Assembly: GCA_034665305.1 (NCBI GenBank)
Contig: JAXDFZ010000019.1
Coordinates: 62,001-126,000 of the forward strand
Source of the DNA: DASXRU01 sp034665305
Lineage (GTDB): Bacteria > Acidobacteriota > Blastocatellia > Pyrinomonadales > Pyrinomonadaceae
Direction: 5' to 3'
DNA length: 64,000 nucleotides
Shown: one piece after another, positions 25,903-34,993 of the stretch
Position numbering within the stretch: the stretch's first letter is position 1
How the letters are laid out: every line of letters starts with the position of its first letter
Made by a program: the position numbers and the translations under genes
Notes under the pieces: model-generated
Database searches by the model: none
Told to the model about the DNA's origin: nothing
What the model saw: the letters and a program-made list of their open reading frames with translations, nothing else

Positions 25903-26465
25903 GCTCTCAAGATATCTTCAATCAAAGAGTAACATGAGCGGCAACCAGCTCCTGCTCGGCAAGCCCTCGTAACTTCTGCGATCGTGGTCAAGTTCCGAGC
26001 GGCGATCGCGTGTTCGATTGTGCTCTCGGCAACTCCGAAGCAACTGCAAATCAGCGCGTCATCGCCATTCCACAGTGCGCGTTTGGAGTCGCTGAAGTGT
26101 TGAATGGCCGCCAGCAACGCGTCGCGGCAGAGTTTCACGCACGCTGTCCTTGGTGGAGGAGTTTCGCCCTCGTGCCCGCCGGTTTGCGTCGCTGATTGTG
26201 CAAGCGCGGCCGCCTCGGCAACAGTCTTGCCCTTTACGCTTTCGGTGAGCAGCGACGCGCCGGAGACGAGGAGGCTGCAACCAATAGCGCGGAACTTTAG
26301 ATCCGCAATCCTGTTTTGATCGTCGATCCGCAAAGACACCCGCAGCATTCCGCCGCACGCGAACGAACCGGCCTCACCGACGGCGTCAGGTTCGTTAATC
26401 TCGCCGACATTGTGCGGCCTCAGGAAGTGCTCGCGAAGATCCCGAAGTTCAGTTTCAAAAGCCAT
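25884..26465 (-). CDS. NifU N-terminal scaffold fused to BFD-like [2Fe-2S] domain
   Basis: A 193-residue protein. The NifU_N/IscU-like part has three cysteines at the expected places: Cys37 (SFACGGM, with Gly where the conserved Asp normally follows), Cys63 (IGCSLLVSGAS) and Cys109 (TACVKLCRDALLAAI). The C-terminal BFD-like domain has the pattern Cys140-x-Cys142 and Cys175-xx-Cys178, which binds a [2Fe-2S] cluster. It is therefore like NifU without the C-terminal Nfu domain. The missing Asp, if real, may slow cluster release. The final residues (AVNSEP) are encoded by the heptamer array described above. It is divergent from apbC. Confidence 0.8.
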   Translation of the reverse strand: MAFETELRDLREHFLRPHNVGEINEPDAVGEAGSFACGGMLRVSLRIDDQNRIADLKFRAIGCSLLVSGASLLTESVKGKTVAEAAALAQSATQTGGHEGETPPPRTACVKLCRDALLAAIQHFSDSKRALWNGDDALICSCFGVAESTIEHAIAARNLTTIAEVTRACRAGAGCRSCYSLIEDILRAVNSEP

Positions 26466-26664
26466 TGCCGTCGATACAGGTCTATAGAGTACAAGCTTTA
26501 GCTTGCGTGTTCCCAGAAAGAGTTCAAACTAATGCTCGTTCTGGAAATGCCTGGTTCCCAACGCTACCTCCAGTTCGACAATGTATATCCATTGCGGCAT
26601 AATTCATGTTCAACCGCATAACTTACAACCTTTCAGGCTTTTTGCCTCGAACATTCAAAACACT

Positions 26665-27747
26665 ATGGCTCAGTTAACAGAAGAACTCGTTTTACAAACT
26701 CTGCGGCAAATCAAAGATCCGGATCTGCACAAGGACATCGTCACTCTCGGCTTCATCAAGGATCTAAAAATCGATAATGGCAACGTCTCTTTCCGCATCG
26801 TGCTAACCACGCCCGCTTGCCCCGTGAAGGAGCAGATGGAGACCGAGGCCTATTCTCTCGTGAGTTCATTGGCCGGCGTCGCTTCCGTAAAGGTAACGAT
26901 GGACGCGGAGGTGCCCAAGGGCCGCGGTATCGGAGACAAACTTTCTATCGAAGGCGTCCGCAATATTGTTGCGGTCTCTTCCGGCAAAGGCGGCGTCGGA
27001 AAATCGACGGTGGCCGTCAACCTCGCAGTTTCGCTCGCGCTGGATGGCGCGCGCGTAGGATTGATGGACGCCGACGTTTATGGCCCCAACGTTCCGATCA
27101 TGCTGGGAGCCAGCCAGGCACGCCCTGAAATCGAAGGCAACAAGCTGATCCCGATCGAAGCTTACGGGGTGAAGCTAATCTCCATGGCGATTCTGCAGCC
27201 CGGAGATAAACCGCTAATAGTCCGCGGGCCAATCTTACACGGCCTGGTGAAGCAGTTTCTGTCGGACGTGAAGTGGGGCGAGCTCGATTACCTCATCGTG
27301 GACATGCCGCCGGGTACGGGCGATGTTCAGCTAAGCCTGGCGCAACTGGTTCCGGTACAGGGTGCGGTGCTGGTAACGACGCCGCAGGAAGTTGCGCTAA
27401 TCGACGTGCGCCGCGCGTTGAAGATGTTTGAGACGGTCGCGGTCCCAGTACTCGGCATTGTGGAAAACATGAGTTACTTCATCGCGCCGGACACGGGCAA
27501 TCGCTACAACATTTTCGGCGAGGGCGGCGGCCAGCGTTTGGCGGAGCAGTATGGCGTTCCCTTTCTCGGCTCTGTTCCGTTGGGAATAGAGGTGCGTGAG
27601 GGTGGCGACAAGGGCGTTCCGGTCGTCGTTAGCGCGCCCGAATCGCCGCAGGCGCAGGCATTTAAGCAAGTGGCTGAAGAGGTTGCCCGCCAGGTCTCGA
27701 TTGAGGCCCTGAAGCCTGAGCTTGTCGTTTTAGGGAAATCTCAGTAA
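26665..27747 (+). CDS. apbC: Mrp/ApbC-type iron-sulfur cluster carrier ATPase
   Basis: The start is chosen at ATG 26665; the longer frame from 26581 adds 28 residues without RBS or homology. The 360-residue product has an N-terminal MIP18/DUF59 domain (about 1-90), then a deviant Walker A SSGKGGVGKST, a DADVYGPN switch, and DMPPGTGDVQLSL. The CxxC pair found after ENMSYF in many Mrp proteins is absent (ENMSYFIAPDTG), so cluster binding at the dimer interface must use other residues, or it may act as a different P-loop factor. Context with nifS, the NifU-like scaffold and the IscA carrier supports Fe-S function. Confidence 0.85.
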   Translation: MAQLTEELVLQTLRQIKDPDLHKDIVTLGFIKDLKIDNGNVSFRIVLTTPACPVKEQMETEAYSLVSSLAGVASVKVTMDAEVPKGRGIGDKLSIEGVRNIVAVSSGKGGVGKSTVAVNLAVSLALDGARVGLMDADVYGPNVPIMLGASQARPEIEGNKLIPIEAYGVKLISMAILQPGDKPLIVRGPILHGLVKQFLSDVKWGELDYLIVDMPPGTGDVQLSLAQLVPVQGAVLVTTPQEVALIDVRRALKMFETVAVPVLGIVENMSYFIAPDTGNRYNIFGEGGGQRLAEQYGVPFLGSVPLGIEVREGGDKGVPVVVSAPESPQAQAFKQVAEEVARQVSIEALKPELVVLGKSQ

Positions 27748-27829
27748 GATCAACCTCGAAAGTTGGCTTAGGGTTCAAGAGTACTGAGTTTGAGCATTTC
27801 TTAGCATAAGTGAGTTTAGGAGAAGAATA

Positions 27830-28228
27830 ATGTCAGCAACAACTACTAACACAACACCGGAACTTAATAACGCGGCAGCAGCCGGTGCTCCGCCGATGTC
27901 GATGAATGTCACCGATGCGGCGGTGGTTGAGATCAAAAAGTTTATGGCCGGCGAAGAAGGTTTGCCGGAGACTGCCGGCTTACGCGTGCGCGTGGTGCCC
28001 GGCGGTTGCTCGGGATTCCAATACAGTTTGAATATTGAAGAAGATTCGCGCCAGGGCGACTTTGTGCTGGATGAAAAAGGCGTGCGGATGTTCGTCGACA
28101 TGTTCAGCGCGCAGTATTTGAACGGCATTGAAATTGATTATGTGACCGGCGTGATGGGTTCGGGGTTCACCTTTAACAATCCGAACGCCAGCGGCGGCTG
28201 CGGCTGCGGCTCTTCGTTCACGGTCTAG
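27830..28228 (+). CDS. A-type Fe-S carrier (IscA/HesB/ErpA family)
   Basis: A 132-residue protein with the three conserved cysteines Cys60 (GGCSGFQYSL), Cys124 and Cys126 (GGCGCGSSF). The N-terminal 22 residues (Thr/Ala/Asn-rich) are an extension. It takes clusters from scaffolds and passes them to targets. It sits 82 bp after apbC on the same strand, with a good AGGAGAAG ribosome-binding site, and is probably cotranscribed. A terminator follows at 28282. Confidence 0.9.
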   Translation: MSATTTNTTPELNNAAAAGAPPMSMNVTDAAVVEIKKFMAGEEGLPETAGLRVRVVPGGCSGFQYSLNIEEDSRQGDFVLDEKGVRMFVDMFSAQYLNGIEIDYVTGVMGSGFTFNNPNASGGCGCGSSFTV

Positions 28229-28281
28229 CCTTTCACGAATAGTGGATGGACCAGGATGTCTGTCCTACGCGATAAGCGACA

Positions 28282-28323
28282 AAGCCCGGCTCTTCAAGTT
28301 TGAATTGCCGGGCTTCTTTTGTT
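28282..28323 (+). terminator. Intrinsic terminator after the A-type carrier
   Basis: A 9-bp perfect stem (AAGCCCGGC / GCCGGGCTT, 28282-28290 and 28307-28315) with a 16-nt loop, followed by CTTTTGTTT. It lies 53 bp after the hesB-type stop, so it likely ends the apbC-iscA transcript. Confidence 0.8.
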
Positions 28324-28379
28324 TATCGCCGCTTTGCGTCACCGCGTCGTTGATGCTTCCGCTCTCTAGACGTTCTCAC

Positions 28380-28844
28380 ATGAAATTGATTCAAGCACAG
28401 TCTCGCGCAGAGATAACCAATGCGCGCATGCTGTTCGAAGAGTATGCGGCGGGGCTGGGCTTGAGTCTGTGCTTTCAAAACTTCGATCGGGAACTCGCAG
28501 AACTGCCCGGACGATACGCGCCTCCGAGCGGCCGATTGCTACTGGCTTTCGTCGACAATGAACTGGCCGGCTGCGTCGCCCTGCGCAAGATTGATGAAGG
28601 CGTCTGCGAGATGAAGCGGCTGTTTGTGCGACAGAATTTTCGTGGCCGGAGTTTAGGAAGAAACCTTGCCGCAGCGATTATCGATTCGGCCCGCGAGATT
28701 GGTTATCGGCAAATACGTCTGGATACACTGCCCGACAAAATGGAACCTGCGGTGGGTTTATATCGCAGGTTGGGTTTCAAAGAGATCGAACCCTACTACT
28801 CCAATCCAGTTCCCGGTGCTACGTTCATGGAACTCAGCCTGTGA
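28380..28844 (+). CDS. GNAT family N-acetyltransferase
   Basis: A 154-residue protein. The start is ATG 28380; the longer frame reads through the terminator. The GNAT core is visible: LAFVDNELAGCVALRKID, then the acetyl-CoA loop MKRLFVRQNFRGRSLGRNLAAAIIDSA (RxxGxG/A variant), YRQIRLDTL and GLYRRLGFKEIEPY. The substrate is not predictable. It is a single gene with a REP-rich gap after it. Confidence 0.8.
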   Translation: MKLIQAQSRAEITNARMLFEEYAAGLGLSLCFQNFDRELAELPGRYAPPSGRLLLAFVDNELAGCVALRKIDEGVCEMKRLFVRQNFRGRSLGRNLAAAIIDSAREIGYRQIRLDTLPDKMEPAVGLYRRLGFKEIEPYYSNPVPGATFMELSL

Positions 28845-29017
28845 TTGTAGGGGCGTCACTCCGTGAGCGTTCTTTTTTGGAGTGCGGTGGCAAGCGTAGC
28901 GCGACACCGCTTTGGATTCTCGTGTGACGTGGTGTCAAAGCTAACCAAAGCGCCGTCGCCGCCTCGCTCTGCCGACGCACTCCAAAGGAGGCGCCCACGG
29001 AGGGACGTCCCTACAAT
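28845..29017. repeat. Nested inverted REP pair
   Basis: An outer pair (ATTGTAGGGGCGTC beginning 28844 and GACGTCCCTACAAT ending 29017) encloses an inner pair (TTTGGAGTGCGGTGG and CGCACTCCAAA, with CCGCTTTGG / CCAAAGCG nested inside). The whole region could fold as a long stem. It fills most of the 28845-29160 gap; the rest holds no gene. Confidence 0.75.
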
Positions 29018-29160
29018 TCGTGAAAGCAAGGGCCCTACCCCTTGTCACAAAGCTATCTTCCCACTATAAAGATACCGCTCTTCAGTCTGGTAAAAGCATC
29101 CTGTTAGTTTGCGCGCGAGCGGGGGCTGTCCGGCGCCGTTCCTGCGTCTTCTTTATTCAA

Positions 29161-30867
29161 ATGAGAATCACAATCTGCCTGCTGCTATTTCTGTCATTAA
29201 GTTTTGGGATTACTCCGACCAAGGCGATCAAATTCACCGAACCCGCAGCGCCCGCCGATGTCGTCTTTAAGAACGGCAACATTTATACCGGTAACGAGCG
29301 ACATCCGCGTGCTGAAGCAGTTGCCGTTAAGGGCGATCGATTTGTCTTTGTCGGATCCAATTCGGACGTAAGCAAATTCACGGGGACGACGACGAAGGTT
29401 ATCGACCTGCACGGCGCGACGGCCCTCCCGGGATTAACGGACGCGCATCACCACCTGTCTGGTGTGGGCTTTCGCGAAATGACTTTGAACCTCGAGGGCG
29501 TGAACAGCCTCGCGGAGTTTCTGGCAAAGGTTCAGGCGCGTGTCGCTCAGGCAAAGCCGGGCCAGTGGGTAACCGGCCGTGGCTGGATCGAAACTTTTTG
29601 GAGCCCGCCGGTCTTTCCGACTCGCTGGGATCTGGACAAGGTGGCGCCCGACAATCCTATTGTGCTGCAACGCGCCGATGGACACGGATCGGTAGTCAAT
29701 AGCGCTGCCCTGAAGGTCGCGCGCATCGACAAGGACACGCCGAATCCTTTCGGCGGGGAAATCTCCAAAGACAGCGCGACCGGCGAGCCGAATGGCATGC
29801 TACTCGACGCGGCCCAGGGTCTGGTTCGCCGTCATCTGCCGGCGACTTCGGCGGAGGATGCAGAGCAGGCAATCATTCTCGGGGTGAAGCGTGATGTCGA
29901 ACTGGGTTGGACGCAGGTGCAAGATCCGGGCGGCACTTATGCCGAGGTCGATATATTCAAGAAACTTTATGGTGAAGGAAAGATCCAGCTCAGAATCTAC
30001 AAAGCATTATCGGCGCCGGGCCGGGAAGCCGATCGCCTCTTTCGCGAAGGGCCAATCATCGGCGCCTTTGGTAATCGGTTAAACGTACGGACGTTGAAAC
30101 TCTACGCGGACGGATCGCTGGGCTCGCGCAGCGCTGCCTTGCTGGCGCCGTACGCCGACAAACCTGACACGTCCGGGTTCCTTACGATCAAAGAAGGAGA
30201 CCTGATGACGCTGCTGACGGTGGCGTTGCAGAAAGGCATTCAGATCGAGACTCACGCCATCGGCGACAAGGGCAATCGCTTCATTCTTGATGGATATGAA
30301 CGGGCTCTCAAATTAGTGCCCGCGGCAAAACGTAAGGTGCGGCAGCCGCGCTGGCGCATCGAGCATTCGCAAATCGTGAATCCCAAAGACATTCCTCGTT
30401 TTGCGAAGCTCGGAATAATTCCTTCGATGCAGCCGTCACACGCCATTGGCGATCTGCATTTTGCGCCGAGCCGTTTGGGTCTTGAACGACTGGTGGGCGC
30501 TTACGCGTGGCAAAGTTTTATCAAGAGTGGCGCGATCGTCCCGGGCGGATCCGATGCGCCGGTCGAACGCGGCGAACCCATGATCGAGTTTTACGCCGCC
30601 GTGGCGCGCAAAGATATGAAAGGCTTTTCCGGACCGGGCTGGCATCCGGAGGAAGCGGCGACGCGCGAACAGGCGCTGAAGATGTTCACTATCTGGCCGG
30701 CCTTCGCCGCATTTGAAGAAAACCTGCGCGGCAGTATCGAAGTTGGCAAACTCGCTGACTTGACAGTGTTGTCCGCGGATATCATGACGATTCCGGAGAT
30801 GGAAATACTGCAGACTCGCTGCCTGATGACAGTGATTGGCGGCGAAGTTGTTTACGAACGAAAGTAA
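29161..30867 (+). CDS. Secreted amidohydrolase (YtcJ-like, amidohydrolase_3)
   Basis: The start is set at ATG 29161, where a signal peptide begins (MRITICLLLFLSLSFG, cleavage near residue 22-25); the longer frame from 29020 is in REP sequence. The 568-residue product shows ADVVFKNGNIYTGNE, the metal site DAHHHL, GRGWIETFW, then HAIGD, IEHSQI, PGGSDAPVE and a C-terminal LADLTVLSAD composite domain. This belongs to the YtcJ branch of amidohydrolases, which act on N-acyl or urea-type substrates; the exact substrate is unknown. First gene of a three-gene run (next ORF starts 3 bp after its stop). Confidence 0.85.
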   Translation: MRITICLLLFLSLSFGITPTKAIKFTEPAAPADVVFKNGNIYTGNERHPRAEAVAVKGDRFVFVGSNSDVSKFTGTTTKVIDLHGATALPGLTDAHHHLSGVGFREMTLNLEGVNSLAEFLAKVQARVAQAKPGQWVTGRGWIETFWSPPVFPTRWDLDKVAPDNPIVLQRADGHGSVVNSAALKVARIDKDTPNPFGGEISKDSATGEPNGMLLDAAQGLVRRHLPATSAEDAEQAIILGVKRDVELGWTQVQDPGGTYAEVDIFKKLYGEGKIQLRIYKALSAPGREADRLFREGPIIGAFGNRLNVRTLKLYADGSLGSRSAALLAPYADKPDTSGFLTIKEGDLMTLLTVALQKGIQIETHAIGDKGNRFILDGYERALKLVPAAKRKVRQPRWRIEHSQIVNPKDIPRFAKLGIIPSMQPSHAIGDLHFAPSRLGLERLVGAYAWQSFIKSGAIVPGGSDAPVERGEPMIEFYAAVARKDMKGFSGPGWHPEEAATREQALKMFTIWPAFAAFEENLRGSIEVGKLADLTVLSADIMTIPEMEILQTRCLMTVIGGEVVYERK

Positions 30868-30869
30868 GT

Positions 30870-31835
30870 ATGCGGTTCTCAAACGCGACAGCAAATCGTT
30901 GGATCATCAGGGCAGCCGGGCTTACCTTGTTGCTCTTGCTGCCAATCACGCTGACGGCGCAGACTCACACGCAGCAGGTAAGCGTGAGTTTGATCGTTAC
31001 GGACCACTCCAATCGTTCAGTCAAAAACCTTCGGCTGGAACATATCCAACTCACGGAAGATGGCCGGCCCATCAAGCTGACTTCCTTAGAAAAAGACGAC
31101 AGACCAGTCCGCTGCGTGATCGCGTTAGACATGTCGGGCTCGTTTCATAATCTGACTGGCGTTAGCGCTGAAGTTGCCAGGGTTTTGATTGAGACCAAAA
31201 GGCTACAGGATGAGTTTGCAATCGTTACGTTCACGAGCAGCGAAAAGATTCACACCCTCATTGACTTCACGACCAATAGTGATGACCTGCTGAATTCCCT
31301 TAAGTTACTGAGAGTTGAAAAAGGCCAAACTGCGGTCATGGATGCGGTATATCTGGTGACGCAACATGCGGCCGAGCGGGCGGCGAACCAGGATGTTCGC
31401 ACTGTTGTGGTCCTGCTGACGGACGGCGAGGATCGCGATAGTTACTACCAAGAGGAGCAGTTGGTAAAACTTCTGCGCGGCCAGGACGTGCAGTTTTTTA
31501 TTCTCGGATTTGTTAACGAGCTGAACAAGGAGGGCGGCTTGATCAAATTAAGTCCGCGCGCTAGAGCAGAGAAGCTTCTGCTTACGCTGGCAAAGGAAAG
31601 TGGCGGAAGGGTGTTCTTTGTAAACAAAGATCCGGGACTGGTGGAAGCCGCGAAACAGGTAATCATGGATCTCGATTCGCAATACCTGATGCGTTTCAAC
31701 CGCCAGGCAAAAGACGGGGAAACGGGCATCAGGAAAATTACGGTTTCGATTGTGAACGATCCGCAAGCGAAGGATCTGAACGCTATCACCAAGCCAGGTT
31801 ACCGCGTGGGCCCGCGTGAACCAATCAAGGATTAA
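30870..31835 (+). CDS. Secreted VWA-domain protein
   Basis: 321 residues. The signal peptide (about 1-31) ends TLTAQT. A short beta region with RLEHIQLTEDGRPIKL precedes the VWA domain, whose MIDAS motif is DMSGS with TDGED later. This architecture is the VWA/Ig-like family (TIGR03436-like) common in Acidobacteria, presumed to bind extracellular ligands or proteins. Adjacent to the amidohydrolase (2 bp gap) and likely cotranscribed. Confidence 0.85.
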   Translation: MRFSNATANRWIIRAAGLTLLLLLPITLTAQTHTQQVSVSLIVTDHSNRSVKNLRLEHIQLTEDGRPIKLTSLEKDDRPVRCVIALDMSGSFHNLTGVSAEVARVLIETKRLQDEFAIVTFTSSEKIHTLIDFTTNSDDLLNSLKLLRVEKGQTAVMDAVYLVTQHAAERAANQDVRTVVVLLTDGEDRDSYYQEEQLVKLLRGQDVQFFILGFVNELNKEGGLIKLSPRARAEKLLLTLAKESGGRVFFVNKDPGLVEAAKQVIMDLDSQYLMRFNRQAKDGETGIRKITVSIVNDPQAKDLNAITKPGYRVGPREPIKD

Positions 31836-31861
31836 GTCGCACTAATCGAAAGCGAGGGCTT

Positions 31862-33190
31862 ATGAGCCAGACCAATAAAGGGGGCGAAAGGGATCGCCGG
31901 CAATTTCTCAGCCTGGCCGGGAAAAGCCTGGGTCTGGCCGCAATTTCGTCCTCCACGATCACGCTTCTGCTAAAGGATATCCATGCGGCGACGAAGAGCA
32001 TCGCCCATCTCAAGCCGGAAGACGCGGCGATGGACGAAGACTTCTGGTTCACAATTCAAAACGCGTTTTCGGTTACGCGCGGCATTATCAACCTGAACAA
32101 CGGCGGCGTCTCGCCCAGTCCGCGCATAGTTACGGAAGCGCTCGTCCGCTACATCTGGCAACAAGAAGACGCCACCGCCTACACGATGTGGCAGATTTTG
32201 GAGCCGCAATCCGAAACCATTCGCACCGGGCTAGCGGAAATGTTTGGCTGCGATCGCGAAGAGATTGCCATCACGCGCAATGCATCGGAGTCGCTTGAAA
32301 CTTTGTTGCTGGGAATGAATTTGAAATCGGGCGACGAGATTCTGACGACCACGCAGGATTACGGACGGATGTTGACGACCGTGCGCCAGCGGGAACAACG
32401 CGAGGGTATTTCACTGCGGCTGATCAAGATTCCTATTCCGCCCCAGAACCTGAACGAGATTGCCGCGGCTTTTGAAAGGGCAGTCACGCCGCGCACGCGC
32501 CTGATTCAAATCGCGCACCAGGTGAACATCACGGGGCAGATAACTCCGGTGAAGGCCGTCTGCGATATGGCCCGCACGCGCGGTATCGAAACGATCGTCG
32601 ACGGCGCACATTCGTTTGCGCAGTTTGATTTCAAACAGAAGGACCTCGGCTGTGATTACTTCGGCACTTCGCTGCACAAGTGGCTGTACGCGCCGAAAGG
32701 CACCGGCTTGTTGTATGTGAAACGCGACAAGATCGAAAGCATCTGGCCGTTGTTTGCGGCGGAGCAGAAGCAGGCGAAGGACATACGCAAATTCGAAGAG
32801 ATCGGCACGCACTCAGCAGCACCGAAGCTGGCGATTGGCGAAGCCCTCTTGTTTCACAACGGCATCGGAGGCAAGCGAAAGGAAGCTCGCTTGCGATACC
32901 TTTCGCGGTATTGGATGAATCGGCTTAAAGACATTCCTAAGATTCGCTTCAACACCTCGTTCGATCCTGCGCAATCCTGTGCTATCGCCAACGTGCAGAT
33001 CGAAGGTACCAATCCGTCGGCCGTAGGAAATTACCTGTTCAGCACCTATCGCATCTTCACGACGCCGATTATTCATGAAGAGTTTCAAGGTCTGCGCATC
33101 ACGCCGAATCTCTACACTACGCTGGGCGAGTTGGATCGCTTCTGTGGGGTCATGGAAACGATCGCGCGCAAGGGTCTGCCCGCTGCTTGA
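31862..33190 (+). CDS. Tat-exported class V aminotransferase-like PLP enzyme
   Basis: 442 residues. The N-terminal DRRQFLSLAGKSLGLAA has the twin-arginine motif with hydrophobic stretch, so it is probably exported folded. The PLP fold includes NNGGVSPSPR, DGAHSFAQFDF and the Schiff-base lysine in SLHKWLYAPKGTG, close to isopenicillin-N-epimerase-like and cysteine-desulfurase-like members. It lacks the NifS persulfide loop. It is a secreted PLP enzyme, paired in an operon with an amidohydrolase and a VWA protein. The reaction is unknown. Confidence 0.8.
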   Translation: MSQTNKGGERDRRQFLSLAGKSLGLAAISSSTITLLLKDIHAATKSIAHLKPEDAAMDEDFWFTIQNAFSVTRGIINLNNGGVSPSPRIVTEALVRYIWQQEDATAYTMWQILEPQSETIRTGLAEMFGCDREEIAITRNASESLETLLLGMNLKSGDEILTTTQDYGRMLTTVRQREQREGISLRLIKIPIPPQNLNEIAAAFERAVTPRTRLIQIAHQVNITGQITPVKAVCDMARTRGIETIVDGAHSFAQFDFKQKDLGCDYFGTSLHKWLYAPKGTGLLYVKRDKIESIWPLFAAEQKQAKDIRKFEEIGTHSAAPKLAIGEALLFHNGIGGKRKEARLRYLSRYWMNRLKDIPKIRFNTSFDPAQSCAIANVQIEGTNPSAVGNYLFSTYRIFTTPIIHEEFQGLRITPNLYTTLGELDRFCGVMETIARKGLPAA

Positions 33191-33591
33191 TAGGAGGCGC
33201 TGGCCGCACGATGCCAAGGTTGGATTGGGTGAGAGGACGGGGACGATTTTCCATATATCATTTTCCATTTTTCATTTGCCATCCATCTAGCTTCAAGCCG
33301 CTGTGCCTCTCACATTCAGGACCTCAAAGCAGTTTTAAAGAATATTTGCACGAACCTTCTGGCAATTGATGGCAAATGAAAAAGGGAAAATCATCTTTTC
33401 TCCCTGACGTGCGAAGTCAACCATCCTTACCGGATACACTTCTTGACTCGCCTACGCCCCCCCGTCCATAATCGTTTCCGTAGTTAGTTAGTCCCAAAAC
33501 TGTTCGTCCGCAGCTGTTACAATACAAACAATGAAGGCGCGCCGGACCGCTATCACTGCCGGCGAAGCAATTTGAAACGGAGGGTGCCAAG
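33191..33591. other. 400-bp intergenic region with 7-bp word array
   Basis: Left arm 33245-33284 (TTTTCCA, TATATCA, TTTTCCA, TTTTTCA, TTTGCCA, as at 6443 and 19205) and reverse arm about 33367-33395 (ATGGCAA, ATGAAAA). A GGAGGG ribosome-binding site at 33579-33584 serves the next gene. No other element is recognised. Confidence 0.65.
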
Positions 33592-34992
33592 GTGTCTAGC
33601 GACGATTTGGATAAGAGTTTACGCGAGGAAGTCGAGGCCTACATCAGCCGCCGGTTAGGCTCCATGCAGGAAGAGATTTTCCGCCTGCAAAGCGAGCTGA
33701 ACGAATCTTTCACGCGCCTGGTGGAACGCTCGACGGGCGAGTCGATGTCGGATACATCGGTCGCGTCCACGATTGCCGAGCATCTGCGCGCGGCGCATGA
33801 ACGCGGCGTGGAACAAGCGGCTGCGGAATCGTCGAAAGCGAAAGCGTCGAGCGATCTGGCTATCATCAAAGCCGCGGTCGAAGAAATTCACGAACAACAT
33901 TCGCAGGCTGAGATTCTGAACACCCTCGTGAATCGCTCGTCGTCCTTTGCACCGCGCGTCGCCTTCTTCATCGTGCGCAATGACAACGCGATTGGCTGGC
34001 GGGCGCGCGGCCTGGAAGGCTCAGTCGGCGACGAAGCTGTGCGGGAGATCAGCCTGGCGTTATCGGCCGAAACCGTCCTCGGCGACGTCGCGCATTCCCG
34101 TACCTCGTGGAGCGGAACCCCGGGCTCGAAATCTGAAAATCATTTGTTGCTGAACCGGCTGGGCGGCGATCCACCGGAACGCATAGTTGCAGTGCCACTC
34201 GTCGTACGGGAAAAGACGGTGGCGATTCTCTACGCCGATTCCGCCGCGCTCGATTCCGACGCCCTCAACCTCGAGGCCCTCGAGACCCTGGTGCGGGTCG
34301 CCAGTATGGCAGTGGAACTACTATCCACAGCGCGCGCGCCTGCAAAAGCAACGGGAGCCGCTCCTGCGGAAGTGCGACAGGAAGCGCCCGCCGAGGAAGA
34401 GCGCGAGCCAACGTCTGAATCAGCGCCGCAGGAATATGCGCCGCACGTTGAGCGTGAAGCGGAACCCGAAATTGAGCCTGAGCCGGAACCTGTGGCCACG
34501 CCGGTTGCCGAACAAGCCGCCGCGCCTGAGTTCGAAAGAGTAACTGACGAGCCGGCGCCTGCGGCCGAGACCGTCGCTGAAGCTCCTGCCGAACCGCAAG
34601 CTGCAATGCCACCGAGCTCGGCGGCCAGCAGCCCGTACGCTGCTCCCTTGGGTACGGCGCGGCGCTGGGGTGGTTCGGATGCAGACTTGCCCATTGAAGT
34701 TAATGAAGACGAGCGGCGGCTGCATAATGACGCACGACGGTTTGCCCGTTTGTTAGTTTCAGAAATCAAACTTTACAACGAGCAGAAAGTTAAGGAAGGT
34801 CGATCCGACGGCAACATCTACGACCGCTTGCGTGAGGACATCGATCGCTCGCGGCAAATGTACGACAAGCGCGTCGCCCCGCCGGTGGCCGCCCGCTATG
34901 ACTATTTCCATCAGGAGTTGGTGAACACCCTCGCCGAAGGTGATTCAGGGAAACTTGGCTCCAGCTATCCCGGCGAAATGGTTTCAGCGTAA
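33592..34992 (+). CDS. GAF-like protein with coiled coil, acidic linker and conserved C-terminal region
   Basis: A GTG start at 33592 is preceded at optimal spacing by GGAGGG. The 466-residue product has: residues 1-100, charged and probably coiled-coil; about 105-250, a GAF-like fold (SSSFAPRVAFFIVRNDNAIGWRARG...IAVPLVVREKTVAILYADS); about 255-350, a Glu/Pro/Ala-rich low-complexity linker; about 360-466, a conserved-looking helical tail beginning LHNDARRFARLLVSEIKLYNEQK. No enzymatic domain or membrane segment. A regulator or scaffold is plausible; a specific function is not claimed. Confidence 0.6.
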   Translation: MSSDDLDKSLREEVEAYISRRLGSMQEEIFRLQSELNESFTRLVERSTGESMSDTSVASTIAEHLRAAHERGVEQAAAESSKAKASSDLAIIKAAVEEIHEQHSQAEILNTLVNRSSSFAPRVAFFIVRNDNAIGWRARGLEGSVGDEAVREISLALSAETVLGDVAHSRTSWSGTPGSKSENHLLLNRLGGDPPERIVAVPLVVREKTVAILYADSAALDSDALNLEALETLVRVASMAVELLSTARAPAKATGAAPAEVRQEAPAEEEREPTSESAPQEYAPHVEREAEPEIEPEPEPVATPVAEQAAAPEFERVTDEPAPAAETVAEAPAEPQAAMPPSSAASSPYAAPLGTARRWGGSDADLPIEVNEDERRLHNDARRFARLLVSEIKLYNEQKVKEGRSDGNIYDRLREDIDRSRQMYDKRVAPPVAARYDYFHQELVNTLAEGDSGKLGSSYPGEMVSA

Positions 34993-34993
34993 G

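Noticed and set aside
25743..25905. CRISPR array
   Set aside because: Units are 7 bp with no spacers of 25-40 bp; the direct then inverted word pattern is not CRISPR.
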